From the NCBI GenBank assembly GCA_041082245.1, contig JBDOIE010000033.1, positions 1-64,000 of the forward strand: a stretch of 64,000 nt of DNA. Direction: 5' to 3'. The position numbers and the translations under genes are program-made. Position 1 is the first letter of the stretch; the number at the start of each line of letters is the position of its first letter. A model generated the notes under the pieces. It searched no databases. It was given only the letters and a program-made list of their open reading frames with translations, and was not told the origin of the DNA. The DNA is from DAOTVY01 sp041082245. GTDB taxonomy: Bacteria; Chloroflexota; Chloroflexia; DTKN01. Below, one piece after another: positions 18,085 to 27,272 of the stretch.

Positions 18085-20664
18085 ATGGACCTGAACCGGT
18101 TTACCGAAAAAGCCGCCCAGGCGGTTCTGGATGCCCAGCGCGAAGCACAGGAGCGCCACCATAGCCAGATCGAACCGCTCCACCTGCTGGCTGCGCTGCT
18201 CGCACAATCGGACGGGGTGGTGCCGCAGATCGTGCAAAAGATCGGCGTACACCCCGGACAGCTGCTGGCCGCGGTGCAGGACGAGCTGGACCGTCTGCCG
18301 CAGGCCTACGGTGCGACCCAGGTCTACCTGGCGCCTCAGATGCAGCAGGTCGCCCAGGCTGCGGAAGAGGAAGCCCGCCGGATGCGGGACGAATACGTCT
18401 CCACCGAGCATCTGCTGCTTGCGCTGGCGGACGAGCGGGTGCGGGGGCCGGCCGCGGAGATTCTCCGTCGCTTCGGCATCCGCCGGGATGCCATCTTGCA
18501 GGCGCTGACCTCCATCCGCGGCCGACAGCGCGTGACCAGCCCGACGCCCGAAACCACCTACCAGGCGCTGGAACGCTACGGCCGGGACATCACCCGGCTG
18601 GCGCGCGAGAACAAGCTGGACCCGGTGATCGGCCGGGACGATGAGATCCGCCGGGTCATCCAGGTGCTCTCCCGGCGCACGAAGAACAACCCGGTGCTGA
18701 TCGGCGAGCCGGGTGTGGGCAAGACGGCCATCGTCGAGGGGCTGGCGCAGCGGATCGTGCGCGGGGATGTGCCTGAGGGGCTGAAGGACAAGCGACTGGT
18801 ACAGCTCGACCTGGGGGCGATGATCGCCGGTGCGAAGTATCGGGGCGAGTTCGAGGAACGGCTGAAGGCGGTGCTCAAGGAGGTCACCGAAAGCGAAGGG
18901 CAGGTGATCCTGTTCATCGACGAACTGCACACCGTGGTAGGCGCCGGCGCCGCCGAGGGCGCGATGGATGCTTCGAACATGCTCAAGCCGATGCTCGCCC
19001 GCGGGGAACTGCACTGTATCGGAGCGACCACGCTGGACGAGTACCGGAAGCACATCGAGAAGGATGCGGCCCTGGAGCGACGCTTCCAGCCGATCTATGT
19101 CGGCGAGCCGACGGTGGAGGACACGATCTCCATCCTGCGTGGCCTGAAGGAGCGGTACGAGGTGCACCATGGCGTACGCATCAAGGATGCGGCGCTCGTG
19201 GCGGCCGCTGTCCTGGCCCATCGCTACATCAGCGACCGCTTCCTTCCGGACAAGGCGATCGACCTGATCGATGAGGCAGCTTCCCGCCTGCGCATCGAGA
19301 TCGACTCGATGCCGGCAGAGCTGGACGAGATCGAACGGCGCATCATGCAGCTCGAGATCGAGCGCACGGCACTGCGTAAGGAGCAGGACCCGGCCTCGCG
19401 CGAACGGCTGGAGCGGCTGGAAAAGGAACTGGCCGACCTCGAGGAGCGGCGCAAGGGCTTGCGCGCGCGCTGGCAGCAGGAGAAAGAAGCCATCCAGGCG
19501 CTGCGTCAGACCAAGGCCCGAATCGACGAGGTGCGCGGCGAGATCGAGCGCGCGCAGCGGGAACTGGACTATAACCGCGCGGCGCAGCTCCAGTACGGCA
19601 CGCTGGTCGAGCTCGAAAAACAGCTGCGGGAGCAGGAGGCACGTCTGGCCGAACTGCAGCGGGACGGCGCGCTGTTGAAGGAAGAAGTCGACGAGGAAGA
19701 TGTTGCGGAAGTTGTGGCCAAGTGGACGGGCATCCCGGTAAGCCGCCTCCTGGAAGGAGAGCTACAGAAGCTCCTCCACATGGAAGAACGGCTGAAGACA
19801 CGTGTGGTGGGACAGGATCAGGCGATTGCGGCGGTGGCCAACGCCGTGCGGCGGGCACGCGCCGGCCTGCAGGATCCCAATCGGCCCCTCGGCTCTTTCC
19901 TCTTCCTCGGGCCGACGGGGGTAGGTAAGACGGAGCTCGCCCGCGCGCTGGCGGAATTCCTGTTCGACAACGAGGCGGCGATGGTGCGTATCGACATGAG
20001 CGAGTATCAGGAAAAGCACACCGTCTCCCGCCTGATCGGCGCCCCGCCCGGTTACGTGGGTTATGAGGAAGGCGGCCAGCTGACCGAAGCGGTGCGGCGA
20101 CGGCCTTACAGCGTCGTGCTCTTTGACGAGGTCGAGAAGGCACACCCTGAGGTCTTTAACGTGCTGCTTCAGGTGCTGGACGATGGACGCTTGACCGACG
20201 GGCAGGGCCGTACAGTCGATTTCAAGAACACGGTGATCATCATGACCTCGAACGTCGGCAGCACTTACCTCCAGGACCTGCGGAAGGGACAGGAGGCGGA
20301 AGTCCGCCGGCGGGTGACCGAGGCACTGCGGGCGCAGTTCCGGCCCGAGTTCCTGAACCGTATCGACGAGATCGTCATCTTTAACCCGCTTGGGCAGGAA
20401 GAGATCCTGCAGATCGTGGACATCCAGATGCGCCGCGTGCAGCAACGGCTCAAGGAGCGCCAGCTGGACCTGGTATGGACAGAAGCCGCGCGCCGCCATC
20501 TGGCCGAGGTGGGGTTCGACCCTGCCTACGGAGCCCGTCCCCTCAAGCGGGCGATCCAGCGGGAAGTGCTCGATCCGCTGGCGTTGAAGGTGCTGGAGGG
20601 CGAATTCCGCGAGGGGGCAACGGTAACGGTCGACGCTCAGGACGGGCGTATTGTGTTCCGGTAG
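18085..20664 (+). CDS. clpB: ATP-dependent disaggregase ClpB
   Basis: An 859-residue AAA+ unfoldase with two nucleotide-binding domains. With DnaK it dissolves protein aggregates as a hexamer. The Clp_N double repeat covers about residues 1-145. Walker A1 GEPGVGKT is near residues 206-213, and the long coiled-coil middle domain, diagnostic of ClpB rather than ClpA/C, runs from about 400 to 525. Walker A2 GPTGVGKT is near 609-616. The second pore loop is GYVGYEEGG. The start MDLNRFTEKAAQAV is the standard ClpB N-terminus, behind AGGAGG. No ClpP-binding loop is needed or seen. It is a single gene followed by a strong terminator. Confidence 0.97.
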   Translation: MDLNRFTEKAAQAVLDAQREAQERHHSQIEPLHLLAALLAQSDGVVPQIVQKIGVHPGQLLAAVQDELDRLPQAYGATQVYLAPQMQQVAQAAEEEARRMRDEYVSTEHLLLALADERVRGPAAEILRRFGIRRDAILQALTSIRGRQRVTSPTPETTYQALERYGRDITRLARENKLDPVIGRDDEIRRVIQVLSRRTKNNPVLIGEPGVGKTAIVEGLAQRIVRGDVPEGLKDKRLVQLDLGAMIAGAKYRGEFEERLKAVLKEVTESEGQVILFIDELHTVVGAGAAEGAMDASNMLKPMLARGELHCIGATTLDEYRKHIEKDAALERRFQPIYVGEPTVEDTISILRGLKERYEVHHGVRIKDAALVAAAVLAHRYISDRFLPDKAIDLIDEAASRLRIEIDSMPAELDEIERRIMQLEIERTALRKEQDPASRERLERLEKELADLEERRKGLRARWQQEKEAIQALRQTKARIDEVRGEIERAQRELDYNRAAQLQYGTLVELEKQLREQEARLAELQRDGALLKEEVDEEDVAEVVAKWTGIPVSRLLEGELQKLLHMEERLKTRVVGQDQAIAAVANAVRRARAGLQDPNRPLGSFLFLGPTGVGKTELARALAEFLFDNEAAMVRIDMSEYQEKHTVSRLIGAPPGYVGYEEGGQLTEAVRRRPYSVVLFDEVEKAHPEVFNVLLQVLDDGRLTDGQGRTVDFKNTVIIMTSNVGSTYLQDLRKGQEAEVRRRVTEALRAQFRPEFLNRIDEIVIFNPLGQEEILQIVDIQMRRVQQRLKERQLDLVWTEAARRHLAEVGFDPAYGARPLKRAIQREVLDPLALKVLEGEFREGATVTVDAQDGRIVFR

Positions 20665-20678
20665 CGTTCGTGTACCGC

Positions 20679-20716
20679 GCCCTGGACCGCGGAGAAATCC
20701 GCGGCCCAGGGCTTTT
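20679..20716 (+). terminator. Rho-independent terminator of clpB
   Basis: A 15-bp stem with one A-C mismatch (arms 20679-20693 and 20698-20712) carries a GAAA tetraloop and is followed by TTTT. It begins 15 nt after the clpB stop. Confidence 0.9.
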
Positions 20717-21209
20717 CGGTGTTCCAGGAGAACACCAAAACGTCGGTCGATTTCCACCCCGAAGCCTCCCTGCTACCGGCGCCTTCGGCGGTCGAGAACG
20801 CCGCGCACAGGGGGCAAGGGGGGTCCTCGGCCCCGTATCGAGGCCCCAGGGTACCGGCCGGCTTCGCTGGTTGAGCGGTTCCCTGAGTAACCCGGCGAAG
20901 CCAGGCATATCGAAGGGTAGGCGCGCGCAGCGGATCGCGTATCGAAAGCCAGGAGCCGGTGGGGCCCCTTCCCTGAGCTCTACGCAGCGCGCTCGGGATC
21001 TCGATAGATCGATGTCCAACTTTTCCGGTGGAAAACAGGAAAGCCCTGCTCCGCGGCCCCGAGCCCCGGTTTCTAACAAAGACAGGCTTATGCCGGGTGT
21101 ACAAGCCCGTGTCCATTAGAGGCCCGCGTACCCCCCGCCTTCGGAGGAAAGTTGCTATGCTCGGCTCGCTCCCGTGGGACAGTTCGTTGGGAACTGGAGC
21201 CCCGTGTGC
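20717..21209. other. Non-coding gap of ~490 nt after clpB
   Basis: No gene is supported. Small open frames on both strands lack ribosome sites and recognisable protein sequence. Nothing beyond the terminator before it and the promoter after it (21210-21238) is recognised. Confidence 0.55.
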
Positions 21210-21238
21210 TTGACGGGCAGTCGGCGGACGTCTATAAT
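21210..21238 (+). promoter_or_regulatory. Sigma70-type promoter of the signalling operon
   Basis: TTGACG, 17-nt spacer, TATAAT (perfect -10). The predicted start is near 21245, about 48 nt before the response-regulator start codon. Confidence 0.8.
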
Positions 21239-21292
21239 GCTCGATAGGGACGGCCGTGTACGGTTGGGCGAAATTCGTAGAAAGGGGCAGCC

Positions 21293-22165
21293 TTGGCCGG
21301 CGAGTGCATCCTGATCATCGACGATAACGCCGATGTCTGCACCCTCCTTGGGGAACGCGTCCTCCCCAGTTACGGTTACCGCACCCTGACGGCGCGGGAT
21401 GGCGCCTCGGGCCTCTGGCAGATCCGTACCCAGCGCCCGGACCTCATCCTCCTCGACCTGCGGCTTCCGGATATGACCGGCCTCGATCTCCTCCATATCC
21501 TGGCTTCCGAAGGGTACGACATCCCGGTTATCCTGGTCACGGCCTACGGGTCGGAGTTGATCGCGGCCCAGGCGTTGCGGCTCGGGGTGCGCGATTATAT
21601 CATCAAACCCTTCACTCTAGACGAGATCGTGGAGAGCATCGAGCGGGCGCTGGCTGAGCAACGCCTGCGCGACGAACGGAACGTGCTGAACGAGGACCTG
21701 CGCTTCTGCACAGATGCCTTGCGGGTGCTGGGCGAGGCCGGGGTCGAATTCACAGCGTCCGCCGACGGGCCGTCGCGCCTGTGTGCTTTGCTGGACCTTG
21801 CCGTCGAAGCCACCCACGCGCGGGCGGCGCGCCTTTGGGTGCAGGCCCCCACCGGAGATGGACTGTTTCTGTGGGTGCTGCGGGAAGAAACGGAACCGCA
21901 TGCGTACCTCGTGCGGCAGGCCGAGACGGTGCCCGTTCCGGTCACCCAAGCGTGGCTCTCGGGCACCCCGGAGCGGTGGAGCGACAATAGCGACCCACCG
22001 GAAACGGGCCTGGCGGTTCCCGTGACGCTGGGTGGCCGGCCGGTGGGCATACTCGAGGTGCACCTGGGAGAAAGCACCGGCACACGCACCGAACTCGCGC
22101 TCTTGGTCATCGGCGCTCTGGCCGGATGGCTCGGGCTTGCGCTCGAGCCACTGCTCCGCGCCTAG
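21293..22165 (+). CDS. Response regulator with receiver and GAF-like output domain
   Basis: A 290-residue protein. The receiver domain (residues ~5-125) has the acidic pair D10/D11, the phospho-acceptor D55 in LILLDLRLPDMTG, the Thr in VTAYGS and the Lys in IKPF, so it should be phosphorylatable. After a helical linker, residues ~150-290 resemble a GAF-type ligand-binding domain, ending LGLALEPLL. There is no DNA-binding domain. TTG 21293 is preceded by AAAGGGG. It heads a three-gene signalling cluster with the atypical kinase and a second response regulator; output is probably by protein contact. Confidence 0.85.
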   Translation: MAGECILIIDDNADVCTLLGERVLPSYGYRTLTARDGASGLWQIRTQRPDLILLDLRLPDMTGLDLLHILASEGYDIPVILVTAYGSELIAAQALRLGVRDYIIKPFTLDEIVESIERALAEQRLRDERNVLNEDLRFCTDALRVLGEAGVEFTASADGPSRLCALLDLAVEATHARAARLWVQAPTGDGLFLWVLREETEPHAYLVRQAETVPVPVTQAWLSGTPERWSDNSDPPETGLAVPVTLGGRPVGILEVHLGESTGTRTELALLVIGALAGWLGLALEPLLRA

Positions 22166-22260
22166 CGTCCTCTGGAAAGCACGCCTCTCCTGGGGCAATG
22201 GGATCGATGCTGCGTCGCTTGTGGCGAGCGGCGGCGCCGCAGGGGTGAGAGGAGCTCTGC

Positions 22261-24105
22261 ATGGCCCGGGCCATCCACGGGCAAGCACCGCCACATCGGT
22301 GGCTCCAGCAGATGTTCCGCCCGGTGCATCCGGAGGAACTGACAGAGCACGAGAAGATCGCCTACCAGCATTTCCTCGTGCGGGTACAACATTTCGTACC
22401 GCTCAAAGGGCTCGTAGGCGGCCTGCTCACGGTGCTCTGCCTGTTGTCTTTCCCCCACAACCCCTGGCCGGCCGGAATCTTTTTGCTGGACGCCCTGCTC
22501 CTCCTTCCTTACCCGAGACTGGCACGCCGATGGCCAGCCCTTTCTACGGTGGTGCTCCTCACTGCAAGCGCGCTGGCCATCACGGCGGCCGATCGGTTCG
22601 CCGGCCGTCCCACGGCGACCACCGGTGCCCTCTACGCCCTGCTCATCGTGACCGGCGCGGTGTTGCTTGTCTACCCGCGCCATATCGCCCTTCTCGCTGC
22701 TCTCATTTCCCTCACGTACCTCCTTCCGCTTCTGGCTTTGAGTACGTCGGGCGCGTGGCCCGATGGGGAAACCCTCCAGACCGCGGGCATCCATACCCTC
22801 GCATTCCTGGGGCTGGGAGGAATCACGGGGATACTTACCCGCCTCTACCAGCGGCTGCTGGAAACCCGTACGCACCAGGACCTCCTGACCACGTTGCTTG
22901 CAGGGTTGCAAGAGATCACAAGCGACACGGATCTCCCGTCACGGCTGCAGCACATCGCCGAGCGCGCTGCACGGGCCACTGCCGTCGCCGAGCGTGCCCT
23001 CCTGCTTGTCGAAGAAGGAGGACGACTCATCGTGCGCGGTTGTGCGGGTTACGCCGGAGTGCCCCTGCTCGGGCTCTCGTTTCCCGCGGATTGCCTCAAG
23101 GAGCACGACAGGCCGGTTTCCATCCGCGATATCCTGGGAGAGCGTCGGAAGAACCTTCCCGCGGAGACGCTCGCGGCTCTGGACAACCTTCCTCCAACCC
23201 AATCGAGCATCCTCGTGCCGCTGATCGGCCGGGAAGGCCCCCTGGGCCTCTTGATCCTTTCGAGCTCGCGGCATCCGGACGCCTTCGACGAGGACACCCG
23301 CCAGCGGCTCAGCCTGTTTGCCCAGCAAGCCGCGATCGCGCTGGAGAACGCACGCCTGGTCGACCGGCTCCAGGAAAGCCTGAAGGAGCTCGAGCAGAAA
23401 ACGCAGGAGCTCCAGCTGCGGCAGGAAGAGCTCCGGGGCCTTATCGCGGCCATCTCCCAGCGCTTACAGGGGCCGGTCGAAGCTCTGAGCGGTTTTGTCC
23501 GTTTGCTTCGCGATTCGGCCGCATCCCGGCTTGCCCCCGAGGAACGCGAGTACCTGCAGCGGATCGAACGGAACAGCCGCTGGGTCGAGGACCTCGTGCG
23601 GGACATGCTGTTCCTCTCCCGGATCGACGTGGTTAACGAGGAACGTGAACCGATCTCCCTGACCACGCTGGTGCAGGGGGTTTCGACCCATCTCCAGATG
23701 GAACGGCGCGGGGTGACAGTGAACGTCCAGGAAGGGATGCCCAGCTTCCAGGCAGATCCGGTCCTCTTCTGGCATCTCTTCAGCAACCTGCTCCAGAACG
23801 CGGTTCGGCTGCTTCCCCCGGACGGCCGGCCCAGGCTCGATGTCCGCTGCGACCGGCTGCCGGGAGCGTTCCGGATCGTGGTTCAAATCCCCGGTAGGGA
23901 GCTTGCTCCGGACGAGCGGAAAGGCCTTTTCGATCTTTTTCCCCCTGAAGGAAAGGGACGGACGGACGGACTGCACCTCGGCCTGGGGATTGCCCGCCGG
24001 ATTGCCCAGCGGTACCGTGGCCAGCTCTGGGTCGAATCCTTGCCAGGGGAGGGCACATCCCTGTGCCTGCTGTTGCCTGAAGCTGTAAGGGAGGACCAGG
24101 AATGA
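22261..24105 (+). CDS. Membrane GAF histidine-kinase-like protein lacking the phospho-acceptor His
   Basis: A 614-residue protein with about six membrane helices (residues ~50-200), a GAF domain (~225-375), a coiled coil, a DHp-like region and a HATPase-like domain. The H-box reads LIAAISQRLQGPVEALSG, so the invariant His is Gln400. The N-box is kept (SNLLQNAV, N509/N513), but the G1 box (VQIPGRELAP) lacks the Asp (Ile543) and has Glu547 for the second Gly. G2 (GLHLGLGIARRI) remains. It probably cannot autophosphorylate. Its stop overlaps the ATG of the next gene, a receiver protein with an intact DHp motif; the two may act as one complex. Start: ATG 22261 behind GAGAGG. Confidence 0.85.
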   Translation: MARAIHGQAPPHRWLQQMFRPVHPEELTEHEKIAYQHFLVRVQHFVPLKGLVGGLLTVLCLLSFPHNPWPAGIFLLDALLLLPYPRLARRWPALSTVVLLTASALAITAADRFAGRPTATTGALYALLIVTGAVLLVYPRHIALLAALISLTYLLPLLALSTSGAWPDGETLQTAGIHTLAFLGLGGITGILTRLYQRLLETRTHQDLLTTLLAGLQEITSDTDLPSRLQHIAERAARATAVAERALLLVEEGGRLIVRGCAGYAGVPLLGLSFPADCLKEHDRPVSIRDILGERRKNLPAETLAALDNLPPTQSSILVPLIGREGPLGLLILSSSRHPDAFDEDTRQRLSLFAQQAAIALENARLVDRLQESLKELEQKTQELQLRQEELRGLIAAISQRLQGPVEALSGFVRLLRDSAASRLAPEEREYLQRIERNSRWVEDLVRDMLFLSRIDVVNEEREPISLTTLVQGVSTHLQMERRGVTVNVQEGMPSFQADPVLFWHLFSNLLQNAVRLLPPDGRPRLDVRCDRLPGAFRIVVQIPGRELAPDERKGLFDLFPPEGKGRTDGLHLGLGIARRIAQRYRGQLWVESLPGEGTSLCLLLPEAVREDQE

Positions 24106-24782
24106 ACCGGAACAAGAGGGCGCGCATCCTGGTTGCAGAGGACAACGAGGACAACCGCCGGTTGCTGTCGATCTATCTGAGCCGCGAAGGGTACGAGGTG
24201 ATCGAGGCGTGCGACGGTACGGAAGCGATGGAAAAGGCGTTGGCCGAGACACCCGACCTGGTCCTTTCCGATGTCCAGATGCCCGGCTTGGATGGCTATT
24301 CCCTCTGTCATCAGCTGAAGCAGAATCCCGAGACGGAGCGCATCCCGGTGATCCTGATCACGGCCGTCCACACCTCGCTCGAGGACACCCTGCACGGCCT
24401 GCGTCTGGGGGCGAACGATTTCATCAGCCGCCCGTTCCGACAGAGCGAGCTCCTGGCCCGGGTACAGACCCAGCTCCGGATCAAGGAGTTGCAGGATCGC
24501 CTGGTGCAAGCGGAACGGGTATCCACCGTCGCCCGGATGGCGGTCACCCTGGCGCACGAGATCAGCAATCCGCTCTCGGGGATCCTCGGTTACGCCGAAG
24601 TGCTGTTACGGGAACTGGAACAGGACGCCCTGACTTCAGAGCGGCTTCGGACTTCCCTGGAGCGCATACGGGAGGCCGCGACCCAGATCCGCAGCGTACT
24701 GGAGCAGCTGCGGAACCTGCCACAGCCCGAAGTGTACGAGTATGCACCGGGACTGGAAGGGATCTCGCTGGAGGAGACCTAG
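24102..24782 (+). CDS. Hybrid response regulator: receiver plus DHp (HisKA) domain, no ATPase domain
   Basis: A 226-residue protein. The receiver domain has acidic residues in VAEDNEDN, phospho-acceptor D57 (LSDVQMPGLDG) and T in ITAV, but the conserved Lys is replaced by Arg (R110 in SRPFRQ). A coiled coil leads to a HisKA-type segment, TLAHEISNPLSGILGYAEVL, with His at 152. The protein ends ~75 residues later without any HATPase domain. Its ATG overlaps the stop of the His-less kinase gene (ATGA). It may supply the phosphorylatable histidine for a kinase in trans, or act as a phosphotransfer or dimerisation module. Confidence 0.85.
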   Translation: MNRNKRARILVAEDNEDNRRLLSIYLSREGYEVIEACDGTEAMEKALAETPDLVLSDVQMPGLDGYSLCHQLKQNPETERIPVILITAVHTSLEDTLHGLRLGANDFISRPFRQSELLARVQTQLRIKELQDRLVQAERVSTVARMAVTLAHEISNPLSGILGYAEVLLRELEQDALTSERLRTSLERIREAATQIRSVLEQLRNLPQPEVYEYAPGLEGISLEET

Positions 24783-24791
24783 TGCTCCTTC

Positions 24792-25895
24792 TCAGCGGTG
24801 AGGAGCGCTGAAGTGGAAGGTGCAGACATCGCCGTCCTGCAGGATATAGTCGCGCCCCTCCAGGCGCAGCGTGCCGCGCCGGCGGGCTTCGGCCAGGCTC
24901 CCTGCCGCGATCAGTTCCTCGAATGCGATCACCTCGGCACGGATGAACCCGCGCGCCATATCGGTGTGTACCGTACCGGCGGCATCCAGCGCTGTGCTTC
25001 CCCGGCGTAGCGGCCAAGCGCGCACCTCGTCGGATACGAACGTGAAGAAGGTGAGGAGCCCGAGAAGGTCGTAGGCCATGCGGACGATGCGTTCACGTGC
25101 CGGTTCAGCCAGCCCGAGGCTTCGGCGGAACTCTTCCGCTTCCTCCGGGGCAAGTTGCCCGAGCTCCATCTCCCATTGGGCGCACAACTCGGCCATCGCG
25201 CTTTGTCGATGCTGGTAACGGGGTTCCAGCGCCGCAAGCAGCCGGCCGGGTTGCTCCAGGCCCTCCTCCCCAACGTTCAGCAGCACCAGTACAGGCTTCA
25301 GTGTAAGCAGATTGAACCCCCGGAGCATACGGAGTTCCTCCGCATCCAGCTCTAGATCCCGCAGCGGGGTCCCTTCCTCCAGGGTAGCGCGCAGACGCTC
25401 GAGAAGCGCCTGTTCGCGTTCCCGCTCTTCTCGCTCGCTCCGCGGCAACTTGGGGATCTCGTGGGCCAGACGCTCCAGACGCCGCTCCACGATCCCCAGA
25501 TCTCCAAGCAGCAATTCGGTATCCAGCCACTCCAGGTCGCGTGCGGGGTCCACAGACCCGGCTGGATGGGGAGCCTGAGGATTCTCGAAGGCACGGACGA
25601 CGTGGAGCAGGGCATCGGCTTCGGAGAGGGCGGAAAGGAGCGGTCCGGGGAGACCCTGGCGCGCCGTACCACGGGGGATGCCGACCACGTCCGCGAAGCG
25701 TACCTCGGCCGGGGTGACCTTTCGCGGCTGAAAGATCGCCGCCAGCCGCTCGAGGCGCGTGTCCGGGACCTTGACCGCCGCCAGATGGGTTTCTGTGCGC
25801 CCTGCACCGGGCCCGGTTGCTGCCTTCTGGCCGGTCAGGGCGTTAAAGACGGTTGTCTTGCCGCTGAGCGGAAGCCCAACCAGGGTCACATGCAC
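24792..25895 (-). CDS. ychF: Ribosome-binding ATPase/GTPase YchF
   Basis: A 367-residue OBG-family P-loop protein of standard YchF length. The G1 motif is GLPLSGKT near the N-terminus. The Switch I/II region has VRFADVVGIPRG, the YchF counterpart of the usual DIAGLVKGA. The C-terminal TGS domain ends RDYILQDGDVCTFHFS. Some family motifs are shifted: the usual NxxD specificity segment appears as VLLNVGEEG. YchF binds ribosomes, prefers ATP in many species and affects stress responses. The gene stands alone, convergent with the response-regulator operon (9-nt gap). Confidence 0.88.
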   Translation of the reverse strand: MHVTLVGLPLSGKTTVFNALTGQKAATGPGAGRTETHLAAVKVPDTRLERLAAIFQPRKVTPAEVRFADVVGIPRGTARQGLPGPLLSALSEADALLHVVRAFENPQAPHPAGSVDPARDLEWLDTELLLGDLGIVERRLERLAHEIPKLPRSEREEREREQALLERLRATLEEGTPLRDLELDAEELRMLRGFNLLTLKPVLVLLNVGEEGLEQPGRLLAALEPRYQHRQSAMAELCAQWEMELGQLAPEEAEEFRRSLGLAEPARERIVRMAYDLLGLLTFFTFVSDEVRAWPLRRGSTALDAAGTVHTDMARGFIRAEVIAFEELIAAGSLAEARRRGTLRLEGRDYILQDGDVCTFHFSAPHR

Positions 25896-25928
25896 GGTAT
25901 CCTCCTCGACGCTGTGCCTCGGGCTGGA

Positions 25929-27116
25929 TCAGGCTGGCTGGCTCTGCAGGGCACGGTACAACCGGTCCCGCTCGATCGCTCCCCCGAGCAGGATGGCGAT
26001 CGTGGTGAGGAGGCGCTGATCCCAGGGGGTAAACGGTGTACGATCGGCCTTGTCCAGTAGCTCGATGACCCCGACCGTGCGTCCGAGCGCCCGGATGGGT
26101 ACACAGAGCACGGATCGTACCTCCAGGCCCTGCAGGCGCTCGGCCTCGACCTGGAAGCGGGGATCCTGCTGGGCTTCGGCCACGAGCAACGGTTGCCCCT
26201 TTTCCGCCACCCATCCGCAGATTCCTTCGCCCAATGGGATGCGCTGCAGGCGAAGTGGTGAAATCTGGCTGCCTGCCATAACCTCGTAGCGCAGCTCTCC
26301 GGACGCTTCGTCCACCATCAGCAGCCAGCCGGCCTGGCTCCCGAAGATGTCCACGGTACGGAACATGGCCTGGGTGAGCGCCTCGGCCAGATCGTCGGCG
26401 GCAGCCAGGCGCGTGCCAAGCTCGGTCAGCAGCGCGAGCTCCTGGCCGCGCAGTTCGGTCTGCTCACGGAGCTGCCGGTTCTCCAGGCGCAGGCGGCGAT
26501 CCTCAAGCGCCCGGTCGAGCATGAGCAACAGCTCGTCTTGTTCGAAGGGGATCAAGAGGTAGTACGGCGTAGCCGCTAACAGCCCGCGACGGCTGCTCCG
26601 GAAAATCGCGGGATCGACGACTGCCACAGTGACCAGTTCGGGAACAAGCTGACGGGCCATGATCGGAACGCGAAGCATCTCCGGCCCGCTGATCTCCATC
26701 AGCAAGAGAGCATAGGAATGCTGCTGGAGCTGCTGGAGCACAGCTTCGGTGGAGGATACCTGGTCGGGCAGGTAGCCCTCGAGCTGCAGGAGCCCGCCCC
26801 AGCGGTTTCCCTCGTCGCGATCCTGAAAGAAAACGAGGAGGCGATCCCGCTCCGGCTGCGGACGTGGCGGTACAGGACGAGGCCCCTCGAGGCGTGCCAG
26901 CACTTCTTCCGCCATGCGGCGCTGTACTTCCAGTGCCTCGTTCAGCCCTGCCTGGCTGACGTAGCCCAGGTCCAGCAGGACGTCTCCCAGTTTGCGCCAT
27001 CCCCCTTCCCGTTCTTGCACCTGGAGTCCCAGCGCCAGCTGTTCCTCGGTCACCAGGCCGCGATGCACCAGGATCGCGCCCAGGAGGTTGTCGCGCAAGA
27101 GGCGTTCCATCGACAT
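25929..27116 (-). CDS. GspE-N/MshEN domain + pseudo-receiver + GAF protein
   Basis: A 395-residue signalling protein with three parts. Residues ~5-70 match the GspE/MshE N-terminal fold (LGAILVHRGLVTEEQL and LGDVLLDLGYVSQAGL), which in some families binds c-di-GMP. Residues ~90-215 look like a receiver domain whose phospho-acceptor Asp is Glu141 (LLLMEISG) and whose Lys is missing (LLIPFEQDE), so it is a pseudo-receiver. After a coiled coil comes a clear GAF domain (IPLGEGICGWVAEKGQPLLV, SVLCVPI). No output enzyme is present. ATG 27116 follows GGAGG; the ATG two codons later is an alternative. It lies 33 nt upstream of ychF. Confidence 0.82.
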   Translation of the reverse strand: MSMERLLRDNLLGAILVHRGLVTEEQLALGLQVQEREGGWRKLGDVLLDLGYVSQAGLNEALEVQRRMAEEVLARLEGPRPVPPRPQPERDRLLVFFQDRDEGNRWGGLLQLEGYLPDQVSSTEAVLQQLQQHSYALLLMEISGPEMLRVPIMARQLVPELVTVAVVDPAIFRSSRRGLLAATPYYLLIPFEQDELLLMLDRALEDRRLRLENRQLREQTELRGQELALLTELGTRLAAADDLAEALTQAMFRTVDIFGSQAGWLLMVDEASGELRYEVMAGSQISPLRLQRIPLGEGICGWVAEKGQPLLVAEAQQDPRFQVEAERLQGLEVRSVLCVPIRALGRTVGVIELLDKADRTPFTPWDQRLLTTIAILLGGAIERDRLYRALQSQPA

Positions 27117-27176
27117 CCGATTCCTCCCTCATCTCAACCTGTGACGAGCCCCGCGTCCACCTTCTTCCTGGAACGA

Positions 27177-27205
27177 ATTGTACCAGGAGAACGCCCGTCG
27201 GTCAA
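27177..27205 (-). promoter_or_regulatory. Sigma70-type promoter of the MshEN-GAF gene
   Basis: Reverse strand: TTGACC, 17-nt spacer, TACAAT, ~60 nt before ATG 27116. Confidence 0.7.
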
Positions 27206-27272
27206 AAGGTTGACACGCGATCTCTCTCGCCATGGAATGGGCTCGAAAGCCAGAGGTACTTGCTGAGGAGGG

